Shown here: positions 19,629 through 27,301 of the stretch, in pieces
How positions within the stretch are numbered: the stretch's first letter is position 1
Layout of the letters: every line of letters begins with the position of its first letter
DNA from: Nitrospira japonica
Lineage (GTDB): Bacteria; Nitrospirota; Nitrospiria; Nitrospirales; Nitrospiraceae
NCBI RefSeq assembly: GCF_900169565.1
Contig: NZ_LT828648.1
Coordinates: forward strand, 1,304,876-1,368,875
Direction of reading: 5' to 3'
DNA length: 64,000 nucleotides
Program-made: the position numbers and the translations under genes
The notes under the pieces: model-generated
What the model was told of the DNA's origin: nothing
What the model saw: the letters and a program-made list of their open reading frames with translations, nothing else
Database searches by the model: none

Positions 19629-20171
19629 TCACGGCCGCGCGGCCTTGCGAAGCGCGCAGAAGGACTCAAGCATCGTCCCATAGGGGTAGTGCGCATTTCT
19701 TCCGCTGGGATTCGGCAGAACAAAGATGGAGGCAGTGCCCAGCATGACAGTCTGTTTCCCGAGGTCGACCGGGCGCCCGGGGGGAATCCGGAAGATGTGC
19801 CGGTAAGGGGTGATGCCGAGAATCGCGACGATCTTGGGCTGATTCTTGCGGATCAGCCGCAGCAGGCGCACCGCACCGAGTCGATAATCTCGAGCCGTCA
19901 GCGCGTCGATGCCGGCGGTCGCACGGGCGACGACATTGGTCAAGCCGAGGCCCCATTCGAGCAGGCGAAAGTCTTGAGTGGGGCCCAGGGGTTCGGTGAT
20001 CAGTTGCGCGTCGAACAGGAGTTTCCAGAACCTACTCGAATAACCGCCGAAGTGATGCCCAATGGCAGCGGACCTTAGGCCGGGATTAATTCCCACGAAC
20101 AAAACGCGCAACCCTGGGCGGACGTAATCGGGGAGGATCAGCCTGGTTTGAGGAGCGGACACCTTGTCCAT
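19629..20171 (-). CDS. mug: G/U mismatch-specific DNA glycosylase (Mug/TDG family)
   Basis: Excises uracil or ethenocytosine mispaired with G, starting base-excision repair. The 180-residue protein is a uracil-DNA glycosylase superfamily member with the Mug active-site motif GINPGL (about 27-32) carrying the catalytic Asn, and the C-terminal loop LPNPSGRNAHY (Mug has NPSGLS/R). Size matches Mug (about 168). Cytoplasmic. The gene seems monocistronic, with the TPR gene downstream on the same strand. Confidence 0.88.
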   Translation of the reverse strand: MDKVSAPQTRLILPDYVRPGLRVLFVGINPGLRSAAIGHHFGGYSSRFWKLLFDAQLITEPLGPTQDFRLLEWGLGLTNVVARATAGIDALTARDYRLGAVRLLRLIRKNQPKIVAILGITPYRHIFRIPPGRPVDLGKQTVMLGTASIFVLPNPSGRNAHYPYGTMLESFCALRKAARP

Positions 20172-20386
20172 AAAGAAGTGCTGAGGCAGTTTAGCAGGAC
20201 TCCGCTATTCTGCCACAGGGCAGTGAGGGAAATGCCCTGAAATTGGAAAGGGTCTCACCCGTGTAACCGAGTGAAATTTCAGAGTTATGGATTTAGGGGG
20301 CACCCGGCACCAAGCTTGCTGATCCACCAGGAGCGTGCCGGTTGTGCGGCACACCAATTAACCAACCTTAGCGGAGGTGAGTATCT
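20172..20386 (+). promoter_or_regulatory. Hairpin-rich leader upstream of the Lys/Glu repeat gene
   Basis: The 215-base gap holds three inverted repeats: AGGGCA (20217-20222) with TGCCCT (20233-20238); CTGAAATT (20237-20244) with AATTTCAG (20275-20282), both arms perfect; and GTGCCG (20335-20340) with CGGCAC (20347-20352). The first two share two bases and so compete. The ribosome binding site GGAGGTGAG sits just before the ATG. I recognise no known riboswitch. The promoter is unclear; TATTCT at 20206 is only a weak candidate. Confidence 0.4.
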
Positions 20387-20614
20387 ATGAAGCGCATGTT
20401 GATGGCAGTCATGGCCGTGGCAGTGGCAATTTCCTTCAGCGCTCCGTCTTTCGCGGGCGAAGAGAAGAAGGACAAGAAGGACGAGAAGAAGGGCGGCCAC
20501 GTCCTCGTGTACGGCGAAGAGAAGAAGGATAAGAAGGACGAGAAGAAGGGTGGCCACATGGACACCTTCGGTGACAAGAAGGAAGAGAAGAAGGAAGAGA
20601 AGAAGGGTCACTGA
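20387..20614 (+). CDS. Small exported Lys/Glu/Asp-repeat protein
   Basis: A 75-residue protein with a clear Sec signal peptide (MKRMLMAVMAVAVAISFSAPSFA) and a mature part made only of charged repeats: two copies of GEEKKDKKDEKKGGH, then a shorter GDKKEEKKEEKKGH at the C-terminus. An ideal ribosome binding site (GCGGAGGTGAG) and a downstream terminator support expression. Each repeat ends with His, so metal or polyanion binding is conceivable but not shown. The antisense frame (20285-20962) is open only because GAA/AAG-rich DNA lacks stops on the other strand. Function unknown. Confidence 0.8.
   Translation: MKRMLMAVMAVAVAISFSAPSFAGEEKKDKKDEKKGGHVLVYGEEKKDKKDEKKGGHMDTFGDKKEEKKEEKKGH
20456..20557 (+). 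repeat. Tandem 45-base coding repeat, period 57
   Basis: Copies at 20456-20500 and 20513-20557 match at 43 of 45 positions. Both differences are third-position synonymous changes (Asp and Gly codons), so the encoded 15 residues are identical. Confidence 0.85.
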
Positions 20615-20640
20615 TCGGTTTCTGGCGAGGCTAGCTGGCT

Positions 20641-20684
20641 CAAGGAGCCTTTCGCGGAGACGCGGGAGGCTCCTTGGCATTTTT
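20641..20684 (+). terminator. Rho-independent terminator of the repeat-protein gene
   Basis: CAAGGAGCCT (20641-20650) pairs perfectly with AGGCTCCTTG (20667-20676), with further CGCG/CGCG pairing inside, followed by CATTTTTA. The T-run overlaps the stop region of the convergent NUDIX gene. Confidence 0.85.
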
Positions 20685-21195
20685 AGCGGAGAGTGCTGAA
20701 AAAGACGAGTTGGCAGCCGACCATCGTTTTGGCGTCCCGAATCCTGCCGTCGTGAATCATCGTCATGACCTCCGGCAAGGGCAGCTCCACCACCTCCAGC
20801 ACTTCGTCCTGGTCCAACCGCTGTTGAGTCTTGATGAGACCGGTGGCTTTGTAAATGTGGATGACTTCGTCCGTGAAGCCCGGCGCGGTCAGGATGCTTG
20901 AAAGCAAGGTATAGTGCTCCGCACGGTACCCGATTTCCTCTTCGAGTTCGCGTGCTGCGCAAAGCTTCGGATCCTCGCCCGCATGGAGCTTCCCGGCGGG
21001 AATCTCATATATGAAGCCGCCGGCGGCATGACGGAATTGGCGGACGAGGATGACGGTGCCGTCTTCTTTAATCGGCACCATGGCGGACGCGCCGGGATGC
21101 CGAACGATCTCCAAGTCTATAATGGTATCGTTCGGTAGACGCACCGTGTCGATGTTGACCGTGATGACCCGTCCTTTGTAAATCGATTTGACCAT
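20683..21195 (-). CDS. NUDIX hydrolase, ADP-ribose pyrophosphatase type
   Basis: Hydrolyses a nucleoside diphosphate linked to another moiety, most likely ADP-ribose. The 170-residue protein has the NUDIX box GKLHAGEDPKLCAARELEEE (about 73-92, continuing IGY) and the upstream VRQFRHAAGGFIYEIPAG segment typical of the ADP-ribose/YffH subfamily. The ATG at 21195 begins one base after the gcvT stop (TAAGATG), so translation is probably coupled; the long upstream frame lies within gcvT and is a shadow. Cytoplasmic; exact substrate unproven. Confidence 0.9.
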   Translation of the reverse strand: MVKSIYKGRVITVNIDTVRLPNDTIIDLEIVRHPGASAMVPIKEDGTVILVRQFRHAAGGFIYEIPAGKLHAGEDPKLCAARELEEEIGYRAEHYTLLSSILTAPGFTDEVIHIYKATGLIKTQQRLDQDEVLEVVELPLPEVMTMIHDGRIRDAKTMVGCQLVFFSTLR

Positions 21196-21196
21196 C

Positions 21197-22303
21197 TTAC
21201 CCCCGCGGTTTTGGTCGCGTATAAAACGGCGCGGTGACGATGCTGGCGGGCAGTATCTTGCCGCGGATGTCGACGGCAATGGCGGTGCCGGGGGAGGAGT
21301 GAGAAACAGGCACGCAGCCCAGTCCGATGCCCTTTTGAAGGAGGGGGGAGAGGTTGCCGCTGGTGACTTCTCCGATGGGTTCCGACGAGGCCGGATCCAG
21401 GATGGGAAATCCGTGTCTGGGCACGCCTTTCTCGATGAGTTCGAACGCGATGACACGCCGCCGAACACCATCATGCTTTTGAGTCAGCAGCGCATCCCGT
21501 CCGAGGAACGGTCCTTTCTCGAAATTCACCGTCCACTCGGCCCCGGCTTCGAGCGGAGTTGTCTGTTCATTGATGTCGTTGCCGTACAGGAGGTAGCCCA
21601 TCTCCAACCGCAACAAGTCCCTTGCTCCAAGGCCGGCGGGCTTTATTCCCTGGTCCGTGCCAGCCTCCATCAGGTTGCGCCAGAGTTCCGCCGCACGATC
21701 GGAGGGCATGTTCAGCTCGAATCCCAGTTCTCCGGTATACCCGGTTCTTGCGACAAAGCAGGGAATTCCTGCAACCAGATCTTCGTGAGAAGCATGGAGC
21801 TTGAGAGCCCCGAGGTCTTTCTTGCACAAGCGGGCAAGCACGGTGCGTGACGAGGGACCTTGGACGGCAATCTGCGCGACGGCGGACGAGCGGTCCTCGA
21901 TGGTACACTGGTCCGTGGCGCGATGCTGCCGATTGATCCAGTCGACGATCTTTTTCCGATTCGAGGCGTTGACGCAGAGCAAAAAATCGCTCTCACCGGT
22001 CCGGTATACGAAAACGTCGTCAAGGATGCCGCCATCCTCCCGACACATCATCGAGTACTGAGCCCGCCCCACTGCAAGTTTCGCGACATCGTTCGTGGTC
22101 ATCCGTTGCAGGAACGAGCCGCTGCCGGTGCCGGAAAGATAGAGGCGTCCCATATGGCTGACGTCGAAGAGTCCGGCTTTGGACCGTACGGTTTGATACT
22201 CCTCGATCACGCTGCCGTACTGGATCGGCATGTCCCAGCCGGCGAAGTCAACGAGCTTGGCGCCGGCTTCGCGATGCGTTTCGTATAACGGGGTACGATT
22301 CAT
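21197..22303 (-). CDS. gcvT: Aminomethyltransferase, glycine cleavage T-protein
   Basis: Transfers the methylene carbon from aminomethylated H-protein to tetrahydrofolate, releasing ammonia. The 368-residue protein has the typical start (TPLYETHREAGAKLVDFAGW), VSHMGRLYLSG, the folate-site region GYTGELGFELNMP and LRLEMGYLLYGNDI. It heads a two-gene unit with the NUDIX gene and lies about 6 kb from gcvP on the opposite strand, so the glycine cleavage genes are dispersed. No ribosome binding site is evident before the ATG. Confidence 0.95.
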   Translation of the reverse strand: MNRTPLYETHREAGAKLVDFAGWDMPIQYGSVIEEYQTVRSKAGLFDVSHMGRLYLSGTGSGSFLQRMTTNDVAKLAVGRAQYSMMCREDGGILDDVFVYRTGESDFLLCVNASNRKKIVDWINRQHRATDQCTIEDRSSAVAQIAVQGPSSRTVLARLCKKDLGALKLHASHEDLVAGIPCFVARTGYTGELGFELNMPSDRAAELWRNLMEAGTDQGIKPAGLGARDLLRLEMGYLLYGNDINEQTTPLEAGAEWTVNFEKGPFLGRDALLTQKHDGVRRRVIAFELIEKGVPRHGFPILDPASSEPIGEVTSGNLSPLLQKGIGLGCVPVSHSSPGTAIAVDIRGKILPASIVTAPFYTRPKPRG

Positions 22304-22354
22304 AACGGTGGAAGGACGAGGGGCGACCGCGATTGAAGTTCTATCCGAATATTG

Positions 22355-22720
22355 TCAGTTCAATCCCAGCAACTCAACCTCGAATATCAACGTGGCGTGC
22401 GGAGGGATGACGCCACCTGCGCCTCTGGCGCCGTAGCCGAGATTGGAGGGGATGGTCAAGCGGCGCTTGCCGCCGATCTTCATGCCCTGCACCCCTTCAT
22501 CCCATCCCTTGATGACGCGTCCGGCTCCGAGTGGAAACGAAAACGGCTGACCACGGTCGACGGAACTGTCGAATTTGGTGCCGTTCTGCAACCAGCCCGT
22601 GTAATGAACGGTCGCCGTTTGTCCCGCCTTGGCTACGGCTCCGGTCCCGACGACTTGATCGAGGTATTGCAGTCCTGAAGACGTGGTGACTTCGTTGCCG
22701 CCGGAGGTCGACTGTTCCAT
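22355..22720 (-). CDS. FKBP-type peptidyl-prolyl cis-trans isomerase
   Basis: Catalyses proline isomerisation during folding. The 121-residue protein is a single FKBP domain without a signal peptide: VGTGAVAKAGQTATVHYTGW, FDSSVDRGQPFSFPLG, VIKGWDEGVQGMKIGGKRRLTIP and LIFEVELLGLN match the active-site strand and loop pattern (F, W, Y and DR positions kept). GAAGGAG lies a few bases before the ATG. It is therefore probably cytosolic. It precedes gcvT on the same strand with a 51-base gap. Confidence 0.95.
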   Translation of the reverse strand: MEQSTSGGNEVTTSSGLQYLDQVVGTGAVAKAGQTATVHYTGWLQNGTKFDSSVDRGQPFSFPLGAGRVIKGWDEGVQGMKIGGKRRLTIPSNLGYGARGAGGVIPPHATLIFEVELLGLN

Positions 22721-22773
22721 AGTTGGCTCCTTCGTGTCGTGAGATGAATAATGGGACGGCTTCGACCGGGCGG

Positions 22774-23991
22774 TTATACGGGCCCGGAGGTCTCAGGCTC
22801 CGCGAAAAGAGCCAAACTGGCGGTATACCCGTGCAGAAAATTTCGTCCGCCCACCGGACCGATCTCGCCCTGAGCGAAAAATCCCGCCAACGGGACCTGT
22901 CCCAAGCGTTCCTGCACTACGGTGCTGTCGTGATTCGGCCGCCCGAAGAGACCTTCCCCTCGTCCGCAACAGCTGAACAAGAGACTGCCGAGTGGAGGAC
23001 GCGGATGCTTCCGTCGATCCGCAGCCAGCAGAAAATGAAGATCGTCGCTCGCGGACTTCGCGTCCCGTATGTGGAATTGCACCGTCTGGCCCTCTTGAAC
23101 CGTATCGCCGATGGCGATGGCGCCCGAGCGCTGGTCTGCCCCGACCAGATTGCGGACGAGGAAATCGCCCTGTTCGAACCGGTCGCGATGTTCGTCGATG
23201 ACGATGCCGACGTGAAGGGCCTGATGGGCGTCCCGCCGCTGAGAGCTTTCCAGCGATTCGAACACGTCTTGAAGGCGCGTGAGGGCCGGCTGCCCGCCCA
23301 ATTCATAGACCAGATTCTGCTCGGACTTGGTCACGACGAACCGGTCGCCGATCGGACGGCATCCTTGTGAAATAACCGTTCGAACGGATAAGGGACCGGA
23401 CAGGTGAACGCCCACGAGCCCGCCGTCGAACAGTTCGTCGTTTCGGATCAGGCGGTTCTCGCCTCGTCCATGGCCTCCTCCGACGAGACCTCCGACCGCC
23501 TTCCCTCCCGGATATCGATCGTTCAGCACGGTGAGCACATCGTGCAGCGGCGTCGTGAACGGATCGGCCAAGAGGATGAAAGTGGAGTCGCCGGCGGTCG
23601 GCTCGGGCCATCCCGGCATGTGAATCTGGTCCTGGGTTTCCGAAAACGACAGACGCAAGGGCGTGACCGACACCCGGGGTAGACGTGCGACCCACAGGGT
23701 CAACCCGGCCGCCGTTTCCAGTTCTTCGCCTCCGGCGATGATGCCTTCGCCGGAACAGCCGAGACAGGTGTGCACGTGCAATTCCTCGCGAATCATGGGG
23801 GCGATGAGCTCGGCCTTGGCGGCATGGTGGGCCGAAAAAAAGACGAATGCCAGATCGACCGGCGCATTGCCGATTTGATCCCGGATCATGTCCGCGAGAT
23901 CGCGCAGTGCCGCTTCGGTATCCGTTTTCCTGGAAAGAGCGACGGCAAATCGAAGGGCGGTGGAAGCTTCTGTGTGTGTTGCGTAACTCAT
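22774..23991 (-). CDS. FIST domain sensor protein
   Basis: A 405-residue protein with FIST_N (about 40-235; FVFFSAHH, LGCSGEGIIAGG, GGKAVGGLVGGG) and FIST_C (about 245-390; ending LAGFFAQGEIGPVGGRNFLHGYTASLALF). FIST domains are proposed to bind small ligands such as amino acids in signal transduction. No kinase, GGDEF or receiver gene is adjacent, so its output partner is not visible. No signal peptide. A weak AGGA lies 12 bases before the ATG. Confidence 0.88.
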   Translation of the reverse strand: MSYATHTEASTALRFAVALSRKTDTEAALRDLADMIRDQIGNAPVDLAFVFFSAHHAAKAELIAPMIREELHVHTCLGCSGEGIIAGGEELETAAGLTLWVARLPRVSVTPLRLSFSETQDQIHMPGWPEPTAGDSTFILLADPFTTPLHDVLTVLNDRYPGGKAVGGLVGGGHGRGENRLIRNDELFDGGLVGVHLSGPLSVRTVISQGCRPIGDRFVVTKSEQNLVYELGGQPALTRLQDVFESLESSQRRDAHQALHVGIVIDEHRDRFEQGDFLVRNLVGADQRSGAIAIGDTVQEGQTVQFHIRDAKSASDDLHFLLAADRRKHPRPPLGSLLFSCCGRGEGLFGRPNHDSTVVQERLGQVPLAGFFAQGEIGPVGGRNFLHGYTASLALFAEPETSGPV

Positions 23992-24020
23992 GATCGTGAG
24001 CGGTCCTGACGGCGGTATGG

Positions 24021-24248
24021 CTAGACGCCTGGGTTCATGCGCTCGGCGCGGTCCTTGGCCAATTTCTTATAGTACCGCCACATGTAGTGATAGTAATCGT
24101 CGAGTTGGGCGAGAAGATAGTGCAGTTCGGTCGGGTCTTCAGTTTCCAGTGCCCGCACCATGCGGGTCCTGAGGAATTCTCCGAATGCGCCGGTTTTCTC
24201 CACCGCGGTCAGCAAGCGCAATCCGCCGCCGATCTGGTATTCGTTCAT
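24021..24248 (-). CDS. Small hypothetical protein (75 residues)
   Basis: A soluble, helical protein rich in Tyr and acidic/basic residues (LDDYYHYMWRYYKKLAKDRAERM at the C-terminal part). GGAGGT six bases before the ATG at 24248 fixes the start; the frame upstream to 24293 is not needed. It lies 29 bases downstream of the FIST gene stop in genome order but is upstream of it on the same strand, so the two may be co-transcribed. No known motif. Confidence 0.65.
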   Translation of the reverse strand: MNEYQIGGGLRLLTAVEKTGAFGEFLRTRMVRALETEDPTELHYLLAQLDDYYHYMWRYYKKLAKDRAERMNPGV

Positions 24249-24329
24249 TCCAACCTCCGAACGCAGGGCGCGGTGTGAGAATAACGAGGCCAACGAGCAA
24301 ATTGCAAGTCAGGTCGGCCGACCACGGAG

Positions 24330-25568
24330 TTAATGGGCGTGTTCCTGCAAGAGCGTCCGCAGCCGAGAGAGCGAAATCGCGTCGGCCCGGCGATCGTCAC
24401 GGCCGACGACCGTCGTCGCCGTCGTCAGCGCATTGAGAACCGCCTCTTCCGTGGCTTCGATGGTCGCCGTGATCAGCGGGTTGAGATGTGTATCCGCCAG
24501 ATGAGTGAGCTGGTAGGTGCGCTCCTTCGGGTAATGAGGAATGACGCCGGCGGAGGAGAAGGCCACCATGAAGTCTCCGCTGCCATGACGGGCCGTCGCG
24601 CCGGTACGGGCAAGACCGAGGGCGGCACGCTTGGCCAGGCGCGTCAACTGGCGGCTGTCGAGCGGCGCGTCGGTTGCAATGACGGTGATGATCGAGCCTT
24701 CTCCGGCTCCGGGCACGGCGATATCCGCGAGGGGTCCGTTGGGCTTTTCGGACGTCTGTGCGTGGGCATCGTAGAATCGGCCGACCGGCACGCCGTCGAC
24801 GATCAATTCATTACGCCGCCCGTGGTTGGCATTGACCAAAACGCCGACGGTGTAGCCGCCCTCTTCAACGGTCAGTCGTCGTGATGACGTTCCTATTCCG
24901 CCTTTGAACCCGTAGGAGACCATGCCGGTTCCGGCTCCGACCGTGCCTTCCCTTACCGAACCGGTCGAGGCATCGTCCAACGCCAGGGCCACATCCGCTT
25001 CCGAGACGTGACGCCCCTGAATGTCGTTCAGGCGGCCGTCGTCGCACTCCGCCACGACAGGAGTGAGCGTGTCGTCCGTAATGCCGATTTCAGGGTACTG
25101 CCGGATCATCCAACTCATGACGCCGTCGGCGACCCGTGGGACGTTGAGCGTATTGGTGAGTGCAATCGGATATTCCAGGAAGCCTGACTCGCCGATCCAC
25201 GCCAGGCCGGTCGTTTCCCCCGTGCCGTTGAGGACGAAGAAGCCCGCGGGGACTTTCCGATGCCACACGTCGTCGCGGGGAATAATGACGGTCACCCCGG
25301 TGCGAACCGGTCCGACGCCAGGCTTCAACGGGCCGCTGCCCGAGATCAAGGTCCGATGGCCGACTTTGACACCGCTCACGTCCGTGATGGCATTGAGCGG
25401 CCCTGGTTCATGGGAGCCGATCACGATGCCGAGGTTTCGGGCGCGGAGCCGTGGTTCATCGGATTCCGCGGCAAGGATGGAAACGCAGCCGACGGCGGCG
25501 AGCCAGGCCGGGACGATCACGGCGATTGAGAGGGAAAGCACGCGGATCTTCGATGATGGACGTGTCAC
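24330..25568 (-). CDS. P1 family peptidase (DmpA/BapA-like aminopeptidase)
   Basis: A 412-residue Ntn-hydrolase of the family that self-cleaves into two chains and removes N-terminal residues from peptides or beta-peptides. The predicted cleavage site is G291-S292 in GAGEGSIITVIATDAPL, with S292 as the new N-terminal nucleophile, as in DmpA. ITDVSGVKVGH and NGTGETTGL are family motifs. An N-terminal hydrophobic segment with a Cys (LAAVGC, residue 28) suggests export, perhaps as a lipoprotein. The GTG start overlaps the LOG gene stop (GTGA): the two overlap by four bases, with the LOG gene upstream. Confidence 0.88.
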   Translation of the reverse strand: MTRPSSKIRVLSLSIAVIVPAWLAAVGCVSILAAESDEPRLRARNLGIVIGSHEPGPLNAITDVSGVKVGHRTLISGSGPLKPGVGPVRTGVTVIIPRDDVWHRKVPAGFFVLNGTGETTGLAWIGESGFLEYPIALTNTLNVPRVADGVMSWMIRQYPEIGITDDTLTPVVAECDDGRLNDIQGRHVSEADVALALDDASTGSVREGTVGAGTGMVSYGFKGGIGTSSRRLTVEEGGYTVGVLVNANHGRRNELIVDGVPVGRFYDAHAQTSEKPNGPLADIAVPGAGEGSIITVIATDAPLDSRQLTRLAKRAALGLARTGATARHGSGDFMVAFSSAGVIPHYPKERTYQLTHLADTHLNPLITATIEATEEAVLNALTTATTVVGRDDRRADAISLSRLRTLLQEHAH

Positions 25569-26386
25569 GCGCCTGTGACTCCGTTATGGCGGGCAATGAG
25601 ATCCCAGGCCTCCTGCGCCGTTTCGGCGTAGTGAAAGAGCTGAAGGTCGTCTTCCGCGATCAATCCATGGTCGACGAGCCATGGCCAGTCGATGAGTCTG
25701 TCCCAGAAGTCGCGCCCGATCAGAACGACGACGAGATGGCGGGTCTTCCCGGTCTGGAGGAGCGTCAGGGCTTCAAAGAGTTCGTCAAGCGTGCCGAATC
25801 CCCCCGGCAGGGCAACCAGCGCCCTGGCCCGGATGAGGAAATGCATCTTTCGCATGGCAAAATAGCGGAACTGGAAACTGAGTTCCGGCGTGATGTACGC
25901 ATTCGGGCATTGCTCGTGCGGCAGGGTGATGTTCAGTCCGATCGATTTGGCGCCGACGTCCGAAGCGCCGCGATTCGCCGCTTCCATGATGCCCGGGCCG
26001 CCGCCGGTGATGATCACATAGTCGCAACGGTTGCCGACCTGACAGGTCGACGAGACGAGGCGTCCGAATTCGCGCGCGATGTCGTAATACTTGGAGAGCG
26101 TAAACTGCCGTCGCGCGATTTCCAGCCGCCGCTGCCTGGTCCGGTCATCCGGGAACCGTGCCGACTCATCCTCAGCCGACCTCAGCAGTTGAGCGGCGGT
26201 CTTCGGCTCCTGCACCCTGGCGCTGCCGAAGACGACAATGGTCGATTGAATACCTTGTTCGCGCTGGATCAATTCCGGTTTCAGCAATTCCAGGCCTACG
26301 CGTACGGCACGCAGGTCGTCTCGCTGAAGGAACTCCAGATCGCGATCGGCTGGAATGTAGGAAGAATTGGTCGGCAGGCGTTCCAT
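25565..26386 (-). CDS. LOG-family nucleotide phosphoribohydrolase
   Basis: A 273-residue Rossmann-fold protein of the TIGR00730/LOG family, which releases a free base from nucleoside 5'-monophosphates (cytokinin activation in plants; purine nucleotide turnover in bacteria). The signatures GGGPGIMEAANRGA and LPGGFGTLDE, plus the preceding RK/R pair (FAMRKMHFLIRARALV), are intact. I place the start at 26386 because a strong promoter ends ten bases upstream; the frame extends to 26491 but would include the promoter. No ribosome binding site is present. The stop overlaps the P1 peptidase start. Confidence 0.88.
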   Translation of the reverse strand: MERLPTNSSYIPADRDLEFLQRDDLRAVRVGLELLKPELIQREQGIQSTIVVFGSARVQEPKTAAQLLRSAEDESARFPDDRTRQRRLEIARRQFTLSKYYDIAREFGRLVSSTCQVGNRCDYVIITGGGPGIMEAANRGASDVGAKSIGLNITLPHEQCPNAYITPELSFQFRYFAMRKMHFLIRARALVALPGGFGTLDELFEALTLLQTGKTRHLVVVLIGRDFWDRLIDWPWLVDHGLIAEDDLQLFHYAETAQEAWDLIARHNGVTGA

Positions 26387-26396
26387 AATGCGGGGG

Positions 26397-26425
26397 ATTA
26401 TAGCGGGACGGGCATCGAGCGGCAA
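26397..26425 (-). promoter_or_regulatory. Sigma70-type promoter of the LOG gene
   Basis: On the minus strand TTGCCG (26420-26425) and a perfect TATAAT (26397-26402) are 17 bases apart. The predicted start at about 26390 leaves three or four bases before the ATG at 26386. Confidence 0.7.
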
Positions 26426-26456
26426 TTCGGCGATGAAGAACGAGGTGAAGGAGACG

Positions 26457-26879
26457 TCAGAACGGATACGGCGTAAATTGCGGGCCGGCAAGGTGCCGCA
26501 GGAAGCTCCGATGTTGGACGACGAAACCGGAGTCGCAGAGGACTTGGAAAGCGTCCACGCCCAACCCGAGGCGGGAGAAAATCAGATCCGGGTCGACCGG
26601 TGACCAAGGCTTGGCCAGCCATCCCAAATTGACCCGCGAATATCGCATGTCGAGAAAACGATAGGTGACGACGACGCCGTTGTCGGAGTCCGTCATGGAG
26701 TCCGGCGCGCCCAGCTTGGCGATGACGTCGGACAGATGAGTCCGCCCCGGTTCGATGAACGTCACATCGTTCATCGTGATCGGCGTGTTCAACGTGATGC
26801 GCGCGACGTTGCAGCCATCCAAGACGAGCGCCGCCGCGAGGATCGGCAGGACGAAGAACTGGCGGGATCGTCGCATCAT
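26457..26879 (-). CDS. Putative lipoprotein, possibly BamE-like fold
   Basis: A 140-residue lipoprotein: signal peptide RRSRQFFVLPILAAALVLDGC with the lipid-anchor Cys near residue 23. The segment RTHLSDVIAKLGAPDSM, a helix followed by LG.P, resembles the first repeat of BamE/SmpA-like proteins, and the adjacent upstream gene shares that pattern, so they may be paralogues. The start ATG (two in tandem) lies nine bases after the stop of that gene. An outer-membrane or periplasmic location is likely; function unproven. Confidence 0.75.
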   Translation of the reverse strand: MMRRSRQFFVLPILAAALVLDGCNVARITLNTPITMNDVTFIEPGRTHLSDVIAKLGAPDSMTDSDNGVVVTYRFLDMRYSRVNLGWLAKPWSPVDPDLIFSRLGLGVDAFQVLCDSGFVVQHRSFLRHLAGPQFTPYPF

Positions 26880-26888
26880 CGTGAGCGC

Positions 26889-27269
26889 CTAGTCGCCAAA
26901 GGGCCAGAAGCGAAATTCCAGCGCTTCGGTGCGCCGGGACGAGATCACGTCTTCGACGATGCCGTCGCGGTTGATCAGGATGAACAAGTCGTCGCTTTTG
27001 ACGGAAAGGCGCGAGAAATTCAATATGATGAGGAGCAAGCTGCCCGCTTTCGCATCGTAGCGGTAGTATTGGAAGACGTCGCGACCGTTGACTTGCAGAA
27101 TGCGGTCCGGCGCGCCGAGAAGGGCGACGACTTCGGCTTTGGTGGTGGAGGATTTCTTGATGCTGTTGACGATGTCCGGCTTGATGTCGTCGCCCAATGT
27201 CCCGCGATTGAAGGCGCAGGCGCTCGCGACGAGCAGCAGGCACAAGCCGAGATTCCGTAAGACGTTCAT
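26889..27269 (-). CDS. BamE/SmpA-like lipoprotein
   Basis: A 126-residue lipoprotein with signal MNVLRNLGLCLLLVASAC (Cys 18) and the BamE-like segment SIKKSSTTKAEVVALLGAPDRI, followed by beta strands (DVFQYYRYD, LFILINRDGIV). AAGGAGG four bases before the ATG at 27269 fixes the start over an upstream in-frame ATG. BamE stabilises the BAM complex in Proteobacteria; many small BamE-like lipoproteins have other or unknown roles. It forms a two-gene unit with the similar lipoprotein gene downstream. Confidence 0.8.
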   Translation of the reverse strand: MNVLRNLGLCLLLVASACAFNRGTLGDDIKPDIVNSIKKSSTTKAEVVALLGAPDRILQVNGRDVFQYYRYDAKAGSLLLIILNFSRLSVKSDDLFILINRDGIVEDVISSRRTEALEFRFWPFGD

Positions 27270-27301
27270 ACCACCTCCTTCTGAGCAGGCCGTCTCCATC
27301 C

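Noticed and set aside
20285-20962. 225-codon minus-strand ORF with Leu/Phe runs opposite the Lys/Glu repeat gene
   Set aside because: Leu/Phe repeats are simply the reverse of GAG/AAG repeats; the plus-strand gene has a signal peptide, ribosome binding site and terminator.
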